Below are positions 1 to 9,114 of a stretch of DNA of 64,000 nucleotides, piece by piece; positions within the stretch are counted from its first letter, which is position 1; every line of letters starts with the position of its first letter. The notes beneath the pieces were generated by a model, which saw only the letters and a program-made list of their open reading frames with translations, had not been told where the DNA came from and ran no database searches. The translations under genes were made by a program, and so were the position numbers. The stretch is from JAJRXR01 sp041987545 (GTDB taxonomy: Bacteria > Planctomycetota > Phycisphaerae > Phycisphaerales > UBA1924), in NCBI GenBank assembly GCA_041987545.1, contig JBHIWH010000003.1:62001-126000 (forward strand), given 5' to 3'.

Positions 1-762
1 GAGGTCTCCATCCCCTCGGGCACCACCGACGGCGCCTGGGGCTGGGGCGCCGCCGCCGTCGACCTCGACAACGACGGCGACCAGGACATCGTCGAGACCA
101 ACGGCTACGCCCTCTGGGACAACCCCTCAAAGGTTTACATCAACAACGACGACGGCACGTTCACCGAGTCCGCCATACCCCTGGGCATCAACCACAACAC
201 CCAGGGCCGCGGCGTCATCAAACTCGACTACGACCAGGACGGCGACGTCGATGTCGCCTTCACCTCACACCAGGACCCCGTCTTCCTCTACCGCAACGAG
301 CTCACCAAGGACGCCGGCGCCGCCTGGCTCCGACTCCGCGCCGACAACTGCGGCCGCCCCGACCTCACGCCCGACGGCGTCGGCGCGCACATCGAGGTCA
401 CCGTCAACGGCGTCACCCAGCACCACTGGATCACCGCCGCCCCGTCCTACCTCGCCCAGGGCGAGCTGGTCGCCCACGTCGGGCTCGGGCTCGCCAGCCA
501 GGCGGACACCGTCCGAATCACCTGGCCCAACGGGCACACCCGCGTGCTCACCGACGTCCTGGCCAACCAGAGCGTGACGCTCCTGTCCAGCCCCGCCGAC
601 GTCGAGCCGCCATTCGGCCTGCTCGACCACCACGACGTCCAGGGCTTCATCCTGGGCTTCGGGGAAGGCAATATCGAAGTGGACCTGGCCGAGCCCCTGG
701 GCGTCCTCGACTACACGGACGTCCTCGAGTTCCTCCGGGCCTTCTCCGCCGGCTGCCGCTGA
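1..762 (+). CDS. FG-GAP/UnbV (CRTAC1-like) secreted protein with GC-type dockerin tail, 5' truncated
   Basis: The frame is open from the first base, so the N-terminus lies outside the window. The visible 253 residues begin in FG-GAP/VCBS repeats with calcium-loop motifs such as DLDNDGDQDIV and DYDQDGDVDV. An ASPIC/UnbV-like module follows, recognisable by the GVGAHIEVTVNG and LGLASQADTVRITWPNG motifs. The last 50 residues hold a duplicated dockerin-like tail (two DYTDVLEFLRAF-type helices) ending in a Cys close to the stop. Known relatives are exported beta-propeller proteins; the tail resembles the GC-type dockerin recorded for Phycisphaerales. The next gene has the same architecture, so the two look like a duplicated pair. 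The ligand is unknown. Confidence 0.85.
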   Translation, partial: EVSIPSGTTDGAWGWGAAAVDLDNDGDQDIVETNGYALWDNPSKVYINNDDGTFTESAIPLGINHNTQGRGVIKLDYDQDGDVDVAFTSHQDPVFLYRNELTKDAGAAWLRLRADNCGRPDLTPDGVGAHIEVTVNGVTQHHWITAAPSYLAQGELVAHVGLGLASQADTVRITWPNGHTRVLTDVLANQSVTLLSSPADVEPPFGLLDHHDVQGFILGFGEGNIEVDLAEPLGVLDYTDVLEFLRAFSAGCR

Positions 763-769
763 CGCCCAC

Positions 770-793
770 ACGCCCCGTCCGAGCCCGGGGCGT
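770..793 (+). terminator. GC-rich hairpin after the first dockerin gene
   Basis: Perfect 8-bp arms ACGCCCCG (770-777) and CGGGGCGT (786-793) start eight bases after the stop codon at 760-762. No T-run follows, only CCGCAAAAA. It could end transcription or protect the 3' end, but it is not a canonical intrinsic terminator. Confidence 0.4.
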
Positions 794-805
794 CCGCAAA
801 AACCC

Positions 806-835
806 TTGCACCCCCGCTCCCCCGCGCGGTAACTT
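806..835 (+). promoter_or_regulatory. Possible sigma-70-like promoter upstream of the second FG-GAP gene
   Basis: TTGCAC (806-811) and TAACTT (830-835) are separated by 18 bp. They sit about 165 bp upstream of the ATG at 1001, just after the hairpin closing the preceding gene. The -10 match is weak, so this is only a candidate. Confidence 0.25.
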
Positions 836-1000
836 GGGGAAGCCCCGTTCGGGGTATTTCGTGGTCTCTCGGCCCGCCGTCGGGCCGGCTCGCTGGGGTG
901 TTTCGCGAGCAGTCAACCCGGGTCTCTCGCGTGTTCGGCCGGCGCCGACCACGCTGTTGTTGGTTGGTCGCGGCGCAAGCCGCGCGTGGGGAAGAACACA

Positions 1001-2812
1001 ATGCGCACCGCTCTCGTCGTGCCGTCGATGCTCGTGTTCACGCTGTGCCAGGGCGCCGCCCTCGCCGGCCCGACCCCGGCCATGTCGTACACCGACGTCT
1101 CGCTCGCCTCGGGCATCGACTACACCGTCGTCCCCGGGCCCCTCTTCCCCGGCAACCACCCGACCTTCCAGACCCTCCAGCGCATCATCGGCCAGGGCGC
1201 CGCGGTCGGCGATTACGACAACGACGGCGACCTGGACATCTACTTCTGTGCCCACAACGGGCACCCCAACCAGCTCTACCGCAACGACCTCGACCTGGGC
1301 GCCGCCACGTTCACCGAGGTCGGCGCCGCCGCCGGCGTCGACCACACCGGCTTCTCACGCATCGCCCACTTCGCCGACCTCGACAACGACGGCTGGCTCG
1401 ACCTGCTCGTCTGCAACGACGACCACTTCAGCAACAACTACCCCGGCAACCAGATCTATCGCAACAACCAGGACGGCACCTTCACCAACGTCACCGAGGG
1501 CTCGGGCATCCGCTCCGTCGGCTGGCTCCGGTGCGGCGCCGCGCTCGCCGACTACGACAACGACGGCCTCCTCGACGTCTACGTCACCACCTGGACCGGC
1601 GAGGCCGGCTTCGGCAACCCCTTCTTCGCCGGCGAGAACATGCTCTTCAGGAACCTCGGCGGCTTCACGTTCGAGAACGTCTCCGAGCAGGTCGGCCTCT
1701 CGGGACTCGAGCGCGACAGCTTCACCGCCCTCTTCCACGACTTCGACGGCGACCACCGGCCCGACATCTTCGTCGCCATCGACCACACCTCCGACGAGTT
1801 CTACCACAACACCGCCCAGGGCTTCGTGCGCGTCACCGAGCAGGTCGGCGCCACCCACGAGGCCAACGACATGGGCGCCGTCCTCGCCGACTACGACGAC
1901 GACGGCGACCTCGACATCTTCACCGCCAACATCGGCGACCCCTCCGGCATCTGGTCCCCCACCCAGAACAACGCCCTCTACCACAACACCGCCGGCCCCG
2001 ACTCGCTGCCCAGCTTCGTCGACGCCGCCCCGTCCGCCGGCGTCGAGCACGCCTACTGGGGCTGGGGCTGCGAGTGGACCGACTCCGACCAGGACGGCGA
2101 CCTCGACCTCATCGTCGTCAACGGCCTCGACGACCACATCCCCGACTGGTCCGTCATGGACAACGCCCCGCCCGTCTGCTTCGTCAACGACGGCTCGGGC
2201 GTCTTCTCCATCGACTCGCCCCCCGGCATGTCCTGGACGGGCGACTCCCGCTGCGTCATCGCCTTCGACTACGACCGCGACGGCGACGACGACCTCCTCG
2301 TCGTCAACTACAACCAGCCCACGCTCCTGCTCGAGAACGACAAGGTGGGCCCGGGCGCCTGGCTCCGCGTCGACGTCCGCCAGGCCAACGGCGCCAACGT
2401 CTTCGGCGTCGGCGTCACCGTCTACGCCACCGCCACCGTCAACGGCCAGACCGTCACCAAGCGCCGCGAGCTGCTCACCTCCCGCTCCTTCCTCGCCGGC
2501 GTCCCCGCTGAGGCCCACTTCGGGCTCGGCGACGCCACCGTCGTCGACGAGCTGACCGTCGAGTGGACCGACGGCACGACCACCACCCTCCACGACGTCG
2601 CGGCCAACCAGTTCGTCCGCGTCCAGCAGCCCACCCGGGCCTGCGCCGCGGACCTGGACGCCTCGGGCGTGCTGGACGTCTCGGACGTACTCGCGTTCCT
2701 GGAGCTGTACGCCGACGTCGCCCCGGCCGCCGACCTGGCCCCGCCCGCCGGCGTCTTCGACTACTCCGACGTGATCGCGTTCATGCTCGCCTTCGCCGGC
2801 GCCTGCCCGTAA
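1001..2812 (+). CDS. FG-GAP/UnbV (CRTAC1-like) secreted protein with GC-type dockerin tail
   Basis: This is a 603-residue exported protein. ATG 1001 is chosen over the in-frame GTG at 986 because GGGGAAGAA lies just upstream and the ATG opens directly into a signal peptide (MRTALVVPSMLVFTLCQ, with a cut near ALAG). At least six FG-GAP/VCBS repeats follow, with Asp-rich loops such as DYDNDGDLDIY and DYDDDGDLDIF, consistent with a calcium-binding beta-propeller. An ASPIC/UnbV-like domain occupies about residues 440-540. The C-terminal 55 residues are a duplicated dockerin-like tail with paired SDV(L/I)AF helices. A role in surface adhesion or display is inferred; no catalytic motif was seen. 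Confidence 0.88.
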   Translation: MRTALVVPSMLVFTLCQGAALAGPTPAMSYTDVSLASGIDYTVVPGPLFPGNHPTFQTLQRIIGQGAAVGDYDNDGDLDIYFCAHNGHPNQLYRNDLDLGAATFTEVGAAAGVDHTGFSRIAHFADLDNDGWLDLLVCNDDHFSNNYPGNQIYRNNQDGTFTNVTEGSGIRSVGWLRCGAALADYDNDGLLDVYVTTWTGEAGFGNPFFAGENMLFRNLGGFTFENVSEQVGLSGLERDSFTALFHDFDGDHRPDIFVAIDHTSDEFYHNTAQGFVRVTEQVGATHEANDMGAVLADYDDDGDLDIFTANIGDPSGIWSPTQNNALYHNTAGPDSLPSFVDAAPSAGVEHAYWGWGCEWTDSDQDGDLDLIVVNGLDDHIPDWSVMDNAPPVCFVNDGSGVFSIDSPPGMSWTGDSRCVIAFDYDRDGDDDLLVVNYNQPTLLLENDKVGPGAWLRVDVRQANGANVFGVGVTVYATATVNGQTVTKRRELLTSRSFLAGVPAEAHFGLGDATVVDELTVEWTDGTTTTLHDVAANQFVRVQQPTRACAADLDASGVLDVSDVLAFLELYADVAPAADLAPPAGVFDYSDVIAFMLAFAGACP

Positions 2813-2936
2813 ACACCCCGCGTTCCCCGGGAATCGGCCTCAGAGCCCCCGCCCGCCCGTCCGATAGACGCCCCCGGGCGTCGCGGCGCGCCCACGCCCG
2901 GGGCTTACGATCCGTCGCCTCGCCCCGCCCCGCCGC

Positions 2937-4820
2937 GTGTCCCGGATGCGCTGGAGCCGGCCCGACGTGACCCTCGCGATCGCCTTCACACTCCTGGTCC
3001 TCGTCCTGCTGGTGATCGCCCTCGCCTCGGGCAAGGTCGGCACGGACACCGCCATGGTCTCGGCACTGGCCTTCCTCGTCGCGGGCGACGCGTTGATCCC
3101 CGGGGGCGTGGTCCCCGCCAAGGACGCGATCCTCGGCTTCGCCGACCCCGCCGTCGTCACGATCGCCGCACTCTTCGTCGTCGCCACCGGCCTGACCGAG
3201 ACCGGCGCGATCTCCATGATCTCCGAGAAGCTCCTGGGCAAGCCCAAGACGCTCGCCGGCGCCCAGCTCCGCATGATGACGCCCGTCGCCGTCCTCTCGG
3301 CCTTCATGAACAACACGCCGATCGTCGCGATGTACACCCCCGTCATCCTCGACTGGTCGCGCAAGCTCCGCCTCTCCCCCTCCCGCCTGCTCATGCCTCT
3401 TTCATTCGCCGCGATCCTCGGCGGCGCCTGCACGCTCATCGGCACGAGCACCAACATCGCCGTCGACGGCCTCTACATCGCCTACTTCCAGGACAACGCC
3501 GAGGCCCTGACCAAGATGGGCCTCGAGGAGCCCTCGACCCTCAAGCGGTTCTGGTGGGTCGGCGTCGTCGGTGTCCCCGCCGCCGTCCTCGGCGTCGTGC
3601 TCATCACGCTCACCGCACGCCTCCTCCTGCCCGAGCGCGTCACCCCGGGCGACGAGGGTGACGTGGCCCGCCGATACACCGTCGAGATCGAGGTCGAGCC
3701 CTCGTGCCCCCTGATCGGCAAGAGCATCGAGGGCGCCGGCCTCCGCCAGCTCCCGGGCCTGTTCCTCTCAGAGATCGAGCGCGAGGGCAACATCATGCCC
3801 GCCGTCAGCCCCGAGGAGATCCTCGGCGCCGGCGACCGGCTCAAGTTCGTCGGCGTCGTCGAGTCCGTCGTCGACCTGCTCAAGATCAAGGGCCTCAAGC
3901 CCGCGACCGACCAGATCGACAAGATCGACGCCGACCGGCGCAACAGGACCATCGTCGAGGCCGTCGTCAGCCACAACTCGCCCCTCGTCCGGCGCACCGT
4001 CCGCGAGAGCCAGTTCCGCACCAAGTACAACGCCGCCATCATCGCCGTCCACCGGGGCGGCGTCCGCATCCAGAAGAAGATCGGCGACATCATCCTCCAG
4101 CCGGGCGACACGCTCCTGCTCTCCACCCACTCGGGCTTCGTCCCCGCCTACCGCAACTCCGACCACTTCTACCTGGTCTCGGGCGTCGACGGCTCGCGCG
4201 TCGTCCGCCACGAGCGCTCGTGGGTGTCGCTGCTGATCATGGGCGCGCTGGTCGCGGTGCTGACCATCCCGGGCACGGGCGTGCCCCCGGTCGCCGCCGC
4301 CCTCGTCGCCGCCGTCGCCATGGTGCTGACCCGCTGCTGCACGGGCACGGTCGCGCGCAACTCCGTCAACTGGCAGATCATCATCGTCATCGCCGCCGCC
4401 ATCGGCGTGGGCAAGGCGATGACCAACACGGGCGCCGCCGCCTGGATGGCCCACGGCATCTTCGCGATCGTCGACCCCCTGGGCCCCTACGCCGCCCTCG
4501 CCGGCCTCTTCATCACCACCACGCTCTTCGCCCAGTTCGTCACCAACAAGGCCGCCGCCGTCCTCATGTTCCCCATCACCATGGCCGTCGCCGCCGACAT
4601 GGGCGTCAGCCCCGAGCCCTTCGTCATCACGCTCATGGTCGCCAGCGCCTGCTCGTTCCTCACCCCCATCGGCTTCGTGACCAACCTCATGGTCTACGGC
4701 CCCGGCGGGTACCGATTCACCGACTACACCCGCCTGGGCCTCCCCCTCACGATCCTGGTCCTCGTCCTCAACCTCGTCCTCGCACCCCTCGCCTTCCCCT
4801 TCAACCCCGTCACGCCCTGA
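2937..4820 (+). CDS. SLC13/DASS-family permease with two RCK_C (TrkA-C) domains
   Basis: A polytopic membrane protein of about 627 residues. N-terminal hydrophobic segments include an SNT-type signature (LIGTSTNIAVDG). A soluble stretch at about residues 235-420 reads as two RCK_C/TrkA-C domains, and a second membrane half carries NKAAAVLMFPI and SACSFLTPIGF. This split layout is typical of bacterial SLC13-type sulfate or anion transporters related to algal and cyanobacterial sulfate permeases. The start may be GTG 2937 or ATG 2946. It lies just upstream of a polysaccharide locus with two sulfotransferase genes, so sulfate uptake is an attractive but unproven role. Dicarboxylate or sodium-coupled anion transport is the alternative. 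Confidence 0.85.
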   Translation: MSRMRWSRPDVTLAIAFTLLVLVLLVIALASGKVGTDTAMVSALAFLVAGDALIPGGVVPAKDAILGFADPAVVTIAALFVVATGLTETGAISMISEKLLGKPKTLAGAQLRMMTPVAVLSAFMNNTPIVAMYTPVILDWSRKLRLSPSRLLMPLSFAAILGGACTLIGTSTNIAVDGLYIAYFQDNAEALTKMGLEEPSTLKRFWWVGVVGVPAAVLGVVLITLTARLLLPERVTPGDEGDVARRYTVEIEVEPSCPLIGKSIEGAGLRQLPGLFLSEIEREGNIMPAVSPEEILGAGDRLKFVGVVESVVDLLKIKGLKPATDQIDKIDADRRNRTIVEAVVSHNSPLVRRTVRESQFRTKYNAAIIAVHRGGVRIQKKIGDIILQPGDTLLLSTHSGFVPAYRNSDHFYLVSGVDGSRVVRHERSWVSLLIMGALVAVLTIPGTGVPPVAAALVAAVAMVLTRCCTGTVARNSVNWQIIIVIAAAIGVGKAMTNTGAAAWMAHGIFAIVDPLGPYAALAGLFITTTLFAQFVTNKAAAVLMFPITMAVAADMGVSPEPFVITLMVASACSFLTPIGFVTNLMVYGPGGYRFTDYTRLGLPLTILVLVLNLVLAPLAFPFNPVTP

Positions 4821-4954
4821 CGCCCCCGAACCCGATCCCCCCGGGGCGGGTACTGGGCCTCAAGAGCGCCCCGCTCCCGGTCGATCCACCGGACGGGGGC
4901 TTCCACCGCCCCAAGGATGTCCCTGCGTCCCGAACCCGGAGCGGAAACGAGCCC

Positions 4955-6250
4955 GTGCCCCCCAGCCGCAAGACCATCCTGATCATCAGCCAGGTCTACG
5001 TCCCGGACGCCCCGGCCGTCGGCCAGCACTTCCACGACGCCGCCGCCGCCCTCGCAAAGCGCGGCCACCGCGTCCGCGTCCTCACCTCCGCCCGCGGCTA
5101 CGACGACCCCACCATCAGGTTCCCCGCCCGCGAGACGCGCGACGGCGTCGAGATCCGCCGTCTGCCGCTCTCCTCCTTCGGCAAGGCCTCCATCCCCATG
5201 CGCGTCCTCGCGCAGCTTCTCTTCCTCGTCCAGGCCATCGCCCACGGCCTGTTCACCCCGGGCCTCGCCTGCCTCTTCGTCTCCACCTCGCCGCCCATGT
5301 GCGCCGCGGGCGCGCTCGTCATCCGAGCCCTCCGCCGCGTCCCACTCAAGTATTGGGTCATGGACGTCAACCCCGACCAGGTCATCGAACTGGGCAAGAT
5401 GAAGCCCGGCTCGCTCCCCGTCAAGCTCATGCTCGCCTTCCAGCGGGCCGTCCTCAAGCGCGCCGACGACGTCGTCGTCCTCGACCGGTTCATGGGCGAC
5501 CGCATCAACAAGATGCACGACGTCTCGTCCAAGCTCCACGTCATCCCGCCGTGGGCCCACGACGACGTCCTCGAGCCGATCGCCCACGACGACAACCCCT
5601 TCCGCAAGGACTACGCCCTCGACGGCAAGTTCGTCGTCATGTACTCGGGCAACCACGGCTTCTCGACGCCCGTGACCACGATCCTCGACGCCGCCGTGCG
5701 GCTCAAGGACCGCGACGACATCGTCTTCGCCTTCATCGGCGGCGGGGTCGGCAAGGAGGACGTCCGCCAAACCGTCGCGACCCACAACCCCGGCAACATC
5801 CTCGACCTGCCCTACCAGCCGCTCAAGAAGATCAAGTACTCGCTCTCGGCCGCGGACCTGCACGTCGTCACCGTGGGCCCCCAGGTCGTCGGCGTCGTCC
5901 ACCCGTGCAAGGTCTATGGCGCCATGGCCGTCGCCCGGCCCATCCTCCTGGTCGCCCCCGATCCCTGCCACGCGTCGGACATCCTGGCCAGCCACGACAT
6001 CGGCTGGCACGTGGCCCACGGCGACGTGGACGCCGCCGTCGCCGCGATCGAGAACGCCGCCGCCGCCACCCCCGAACGACGCGCCCAGATGGGCGCCGCC
6101 GCCAAGCACGCCATCGACGGCGAGCTGCACTCCACCCGCTCCATCGCCCGCGTCTGCGACGTGATCGAGCGCGGCGTCGTTGCGCCCGCCGGCGTCGCCC
6201 CCGCCCCCGCCGACTCAGCCGACGAACCCGCCCGCGAGACCGCCGCCTAG
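4955..6250 (+). CDS. Glycosyltransferase family 4 (WbuB-like)
   Basis: A 431-residue GT-B-fold sugar transferase. The start is GTG 4955, because homology-like sequence begins at once (KTILIISQVYVPDAPAVGQH, the usual N-terminal strand of WbuB-like GT4 enzymes). The C-terminal Rossmann half has YSGNHGFSTPVTTILDA and a nucleotide-sugar region around HPCKVYGAMAVARPIL, where the usual E-x7-E motif is not obvious. It opens the polysaccharide block and is followed nine bases later by the formyltransferase gene. The final 30 residues are an Ala/Pro-rich extension. The sugar and acceptor cannot be told from sequence. Confidence 0.85.
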   Translation: MPPSRKTILIISQVYVPDAPAVGQHFHDAAAALAKRGHRVRVLTSARGYDDPTIRFPARETRDGVEIRRLPLSSFGKASIPMRVLAQLLFLVQAIAHGLFTPGLACLFVSTSPPMCAAGALVIRALRRVPLKYWVMDVNPDQVIELGKMKPGSLPVKLMLAFQRAVLKRADDVVVLDRFMGDRINKMHDVSSKLHVIPPWAHDDVLEPIAHDDNPFRKDYALDGKFVVMYSGNHGFSTPVTTILDAAVRLKDRDDIVFAFIGGGVGKEDVRQTVATHNPGNILDLPYQPLKKIKYSLSAADLHVVTVGPQVVGVVHPCKVYGAMAVARPILLVAPDPCHASDILASHDIGWHVAHGDVDAAVAAIENAAAATPERRAQMGAAAKHAIDGELHSTRSIARVCDVIERGVVAPAGVAPAPADSADEPARETAA

Positions 6251-6259
6251 GACCGCACC

Positions 6260-7165
6260 ATGCCCGAAGCGCCCCCCATGCCCGAGACGACCACGACCCA
6301 GACCGCGCCCAAGCCCGCGGAGAAGCCCCAGCCCGGCCTCCCCGGCTGGAACAAGAAGACCGTCACCAAGTACGTCTTCATCCAGAACGAGCCCTTCTTC
6401 CTACCCAAGGTCCTCGACAAGTACCTCCGCGAGTTCGCCGACACCACCGCCGGCATCAACGTCCAGTCCGTCGCACAGGGCAAGCGCACCGTCTTCCAGA
6501 CCGCGATGGACCTGCTCAAGATGTACGGCCCGTGGTACTTCCAGTGGAAGCTCCGCAACTTCATCTGGCGCAAGGCCAAGGCCAAGATCGTCAACGACAT
6601 CCTCGGCTCCACCAAGAACTGCTACTCCGTCGCCAGCGTCGCCAAGAAGTACGGCGTCCCCCTCCACGACATGCCGAACGTCAACTCCGACGAGTTCCGA
6701 CAGATGCTCGCCGACAACGGCGTGGACTTCATCGTCTCCATCTCCGGGACTCAGCTGTACCGCAAGAAGCTCCGCGAGCAGACCCCCCTGGGCATCGTCA
6801 ACTGCCACGGCGCCATCCTGCCCAAGTACAGGGGCCTCATGCCCTCCTTCTGGACACTCGCCAACGACGAGCCCCTCGGTGGCGTCAGCGTCCACTTCGT
6901 CGACGCCAAGCTCGACAACGGGCCGATCGTCGTGCAGAAGACCTACAAGATCCACAAGCACGACACACTCGAGGCCATCATGGCCCGCTCCAAGGACCTC
7001 GCCGCCGAGGCCATCATCGAGTGCGTCAAGAAGGTCGAGGAGGCCGCCCTGCGTGGCGAGCCCGTCGAGACGATCCCGAACCCGGCCGAGGAGCAGACGC
7101 ACTTCTCCATGCCCACCAAGGAGGACGTGAACCGCTTCAAGGCCGCGGGGCACAAGTTCTTCTAG
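6260..7165 (+). CDS. Formyltransferase-fold protein, probable sugar N-formyltransferase
   Basis: 301 residues with a Formyl_trans_N domain at about residues 110-270. The formyl-THF transferase signature is present: NCHGAILPKYRG supplies the catalytic Asn and His, and HFVDAKLDNGPIV supplies the Asp. The C-terminal OB domain of methionyl-tRNA formyltransferase is missing and a 100-residue N-terminal region replaces it. No peptide deformylase gene is nearby, and the gene sits between a glycosyltransferase and a polysaccharide deacetylase, nine bases after the former. Formylation of an amino sugar in the polysaccharide is therefore more likely than initiator-tRNA formylation. The start ATG 6260 could also be the internal ATG 6290. 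Confidence 0.8.
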   Translation: MPEAPPMPETTTTQTAPKPAEKPQPGLPGWNKKTVTKYVFIQNEPFFLPKVLDKYLREFADTTAGINVQSVAQGKRTVFQTAMDLLKMYGPWYFQWKLRNFIWRKAKAKIVNDILGSTKNCYSVASVAKKYGVPLHDMPNVNSDEFRQMLADNGVDFIVSISGTQLYRKKLREQTPLGIVNCHGAILPKYRGLMPSFWTLANDEPLGGVSVHFVDAKLDNGPIVVQKTYKIHKHDTLEAIMARSKDLAAEAIIECVKKVEEAALRGEPVETIPNPAEEQTHFSMPTKEDVNRFKAAGHKFF

Positions 7166-7197
7166 AGTTCCAGGTGAGCGAGCGCGACGGCCAACTC

Positions 7198-8061
7198 ATG
7201 CACGCACTCAGCTTCGACATCGAGGACTGGTTCCACATCGTCGAGGTCGCCGCGGTCGAGGACCCCGACACGTGGCCCAGGCTCCACGCCGAGTCCACGA
7301 TCGTCGAGCGGTACACCGACCACATCCTCAGCGTCTGCGACAAGCACGACGCCAAGGCCACGTTCTTCATGCTCGGCTGGGTCGCCGAGCGCCACCCGGC
7401 CCTCGTCCGCCGCATCGCCGACGCCGGGCACGAGATCGGCACGCACTCGTTCTGGCACCGCAAGGTCTACGAGCTCACGCCCGAGATCTTCGCCAAGGAC
7501 ATCGCCGACTCGATCGCCGCCATCCGCGCCGCGCCCGGCCTGAGCGCGATCGACATCAGGGGCTTCCGCGCCCCGAGCTTCTCGATCACCCCAGGGACCG
7601 AGTGGGCCTTCGACGTCCTCCTCGACCACGGCATCGAGTACGACGCCTCGCTCTTCCCCGCCCCCCGGGGCCACGGCGGGTACGCCTGCCCGCAGGGCGC
7701 CCACGTGCTCACCACCCCCAAGGGCCGCACGCTCCCCGAGCTGCCCATGTCCGTCGCCAGCTTCGGGCCCAAGCAGCTCTGCTACTCGGGCGGGGGCTAC
7801 CTCCGACTGCTCCCGGGCCGGCTCATCCGGCGGGGCGTCGAGCAGGAGGCCGCCGCCGGCCGCCCCACCGTCGTCTACCTCCACCCCCGCGATTTCGCCC
7901 CAGACTGCCCACGCGTCCCCATGCCGCCCCACCGACGCTTCAAGTGCTACGTCGGGCTCAAGACCGCCACCCCCAAGCTCGATGACCTCCTCCGCAGGTA
8001 CCGCTGGGGGACCTGCCGGCAGGTCCTCGACGCGCAGCTCGGGGCCTCCCGCGCCGCCTGA
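7198..8061 (+). CDS. Polysaccharide deacetylase, exosortase (XrtA/PEP-CTERM)-associated type
   Basis: A NodB-homology deacetylase of 287 residues. It starts into ALSFDIEDWFHIVEV, the metal-binding Asp-Asp strand; HEIGTHSFWHRKVYEL gives the two metal-ligand His residues; RGFRAPSFSI is the catalytic-loop Arg motif. The C-terminus has YLHPRDFAPDCPR, matching the HPWE-DP--PR signature of the DUF3473-type deacetylase found with exosortase/PEP-CTERM polysaccharide loci. ATG 7198 is used; an in-frame GTG at 7174 would add eight residues. It likely removes acetyl groups from N-acetylated sugars of the exported polymer. Its context ties this locus to an exosortase system although no exosortase gene is in view. 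Confidence 0.88.
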   Translation: MHALSFDIEDWFHIVEVAAVEDPDTWPRLHAESTIVERYTDHILSVCDKHDAKATFFMLGWVAERHPALVRRIADAGHEIGTHSFWHRKVYELTPEIFAKDIADSIAAIRAAPGLSAIDIRGFRAPSFSITPGTEWAFDVLLDHGIEYDASLFPAPRGHGGYACPQGAHVLTTPKGRTLPELPMSVASFGPKQLCYSGGGYLRLLPGRLIRRGVEQEAAAGRPTVVYLHPRDFAPDCPRVPMPPHRRFKCYVGLKTATPKLDDLLRRYRWGTCRQVLDAQLGASRAA

Positions 8062-8094
8062 ATCGCCGCTGCGCCCGCCGCGGGGTCAGACGGC

Positions 8095-8988
8095 TTGTCA
8101 GAGGCGCCCATCATCCTGCTCGGCGCGCACCGCTCGGGCACGACGTGGCTCGGCCGCGTCTTCGCGCGCCACCCCGCCCTCGCCTACTACGAAGAGCCCC
8201 GCAACGTCTGGACCTGGGGCAACGCCTACACCCCCGACGACGTGCTGACGGAAGCCCACGCCACCGACCGCGTCCGCGCGCACGTCCGCGCCGCGTTCGA
8301 CAAGTACGTCCAGCGTCACGACGCCGCCCGCCTGTGCGAGAAGACGCCCAGCAATCTGCTCCGCGTCCGCTTCATCCGGGCCGTCTACCCCGACGCCAAG
8401 CTCGTCATGATCGTTCGTGACGGGCGCTCCGTCCTCCGCTCGACCGACGAGATCCTGGCCCGGGGCGTGCCCCTCTCGCTCATCGCCCGAAGGGCCGCGA
8501 CGACCCCGGTCACCGAGTGGCCCGCCTACGCCGGCGCCGCCTTCGGCGCGCTCTCTCGGAAGGTCACGGGCAAGAAGCTCGAGTACTGGGGCCCCCGCCC
8601 GCCCGGCTGGCGGGACTGGGTCGGCGCCGACCACCCCGACGTCATCCTCGCCAAGCAGTGGGCCGGCTCGGTCTCCCGCGCTCTGGCGGACGCCGCCGCC
8701 ATCGAGGCCGACGGCCAGGAGCCCGTCCTCATCTTCCGCTACGAGGACATGATGGCCCAGCCCCGCGAGGTCGCCTCGCGCATCTGCGAGCACTGCCAGC
8801 TCAAGCTCCCCGGCCCGATCATCGACGAGGCCGAGGCCACCGCCGACCCCGCCCGCGTCGACAAGTGGCGCGCCGGCCTCGACGCCGACACCCTCGGCCG
8901 CGCCCGCCCCCACATGGAGCCCGTCATGTCGGGCCTGGGCTACGACTGGGACGCGCCCGTCGTCGAGCCCTCCCGCGTCGCGGCCTGA
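8095..8988 (+). CDS. Sulfotransferase family protein (first of two)
   Basis: About 297 residues starting at TTG 8095. The N-terminal P-loop-like 5'-phosphosulfate binding motif is clear (LLGAHRSGTTWLGRVFA), and the 3'-phosphate motif follows at VMIVRDGRSVLRS. These are the PAPS-binding signatures of the Sulfotransfer families. The rest is typical of bacterial carbohydrate sulfotransferases in length and in the RYEDMMAQPREVASRI segment. It lies 33 bases after the deacetylase gene on the same strand. Its likely role is sulfation of the locus polysaccharide or a lipid-linked intermediate. The preference for TTG is based on the lack of an in-frame ATG/GTG before the motif. Confidence 0.85.
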   Translation: MSEAPIILLGAHRSGTTWLGRVFARHPALAYYEEPRNVWTWGNAYTPDDVLTEAHATDRVRAHVRAAFDKYVQRHDAARLCEKTPSNLLRVRFIRAVYPDAKLVMIVRDGRSVLRSTDEILARGVPLSLIARRAATTPVTEWPAYAGAAFGALSRKVTGKKLEYWGPRPPGWRDWVGADHPDVILAKQWAGSVSRALADAAAIEADGQEPVLIFRYEDMMAQPREVASRICEHCQLKLPGPIIDEAEATADPARVDKWRAGLDADTLGRARPHMEPVMSGLGYDWDAPVVEPSRVAA

Positions 8989-9114
8989 ATCGGCGGCCAT
9001 TCCATCGCACGGTCAGGCGGTGTGCGCACAAGTCGGTCCCTCCCAGGGCCGGGCGAACACGGGCTCCGGGCCCACGCGTACGCTTGGCGGATGCCCCCCA
9101 GAAGGAGACACGCC

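Noticed and set aside
6008..6013. Isolated CACGTG cores (also near 7269, 31893 and 54229) as extra parS sites
   Set aside because: Flanking bases do not extend the palindrome to the 14 bp seen at 56300 and 57177.
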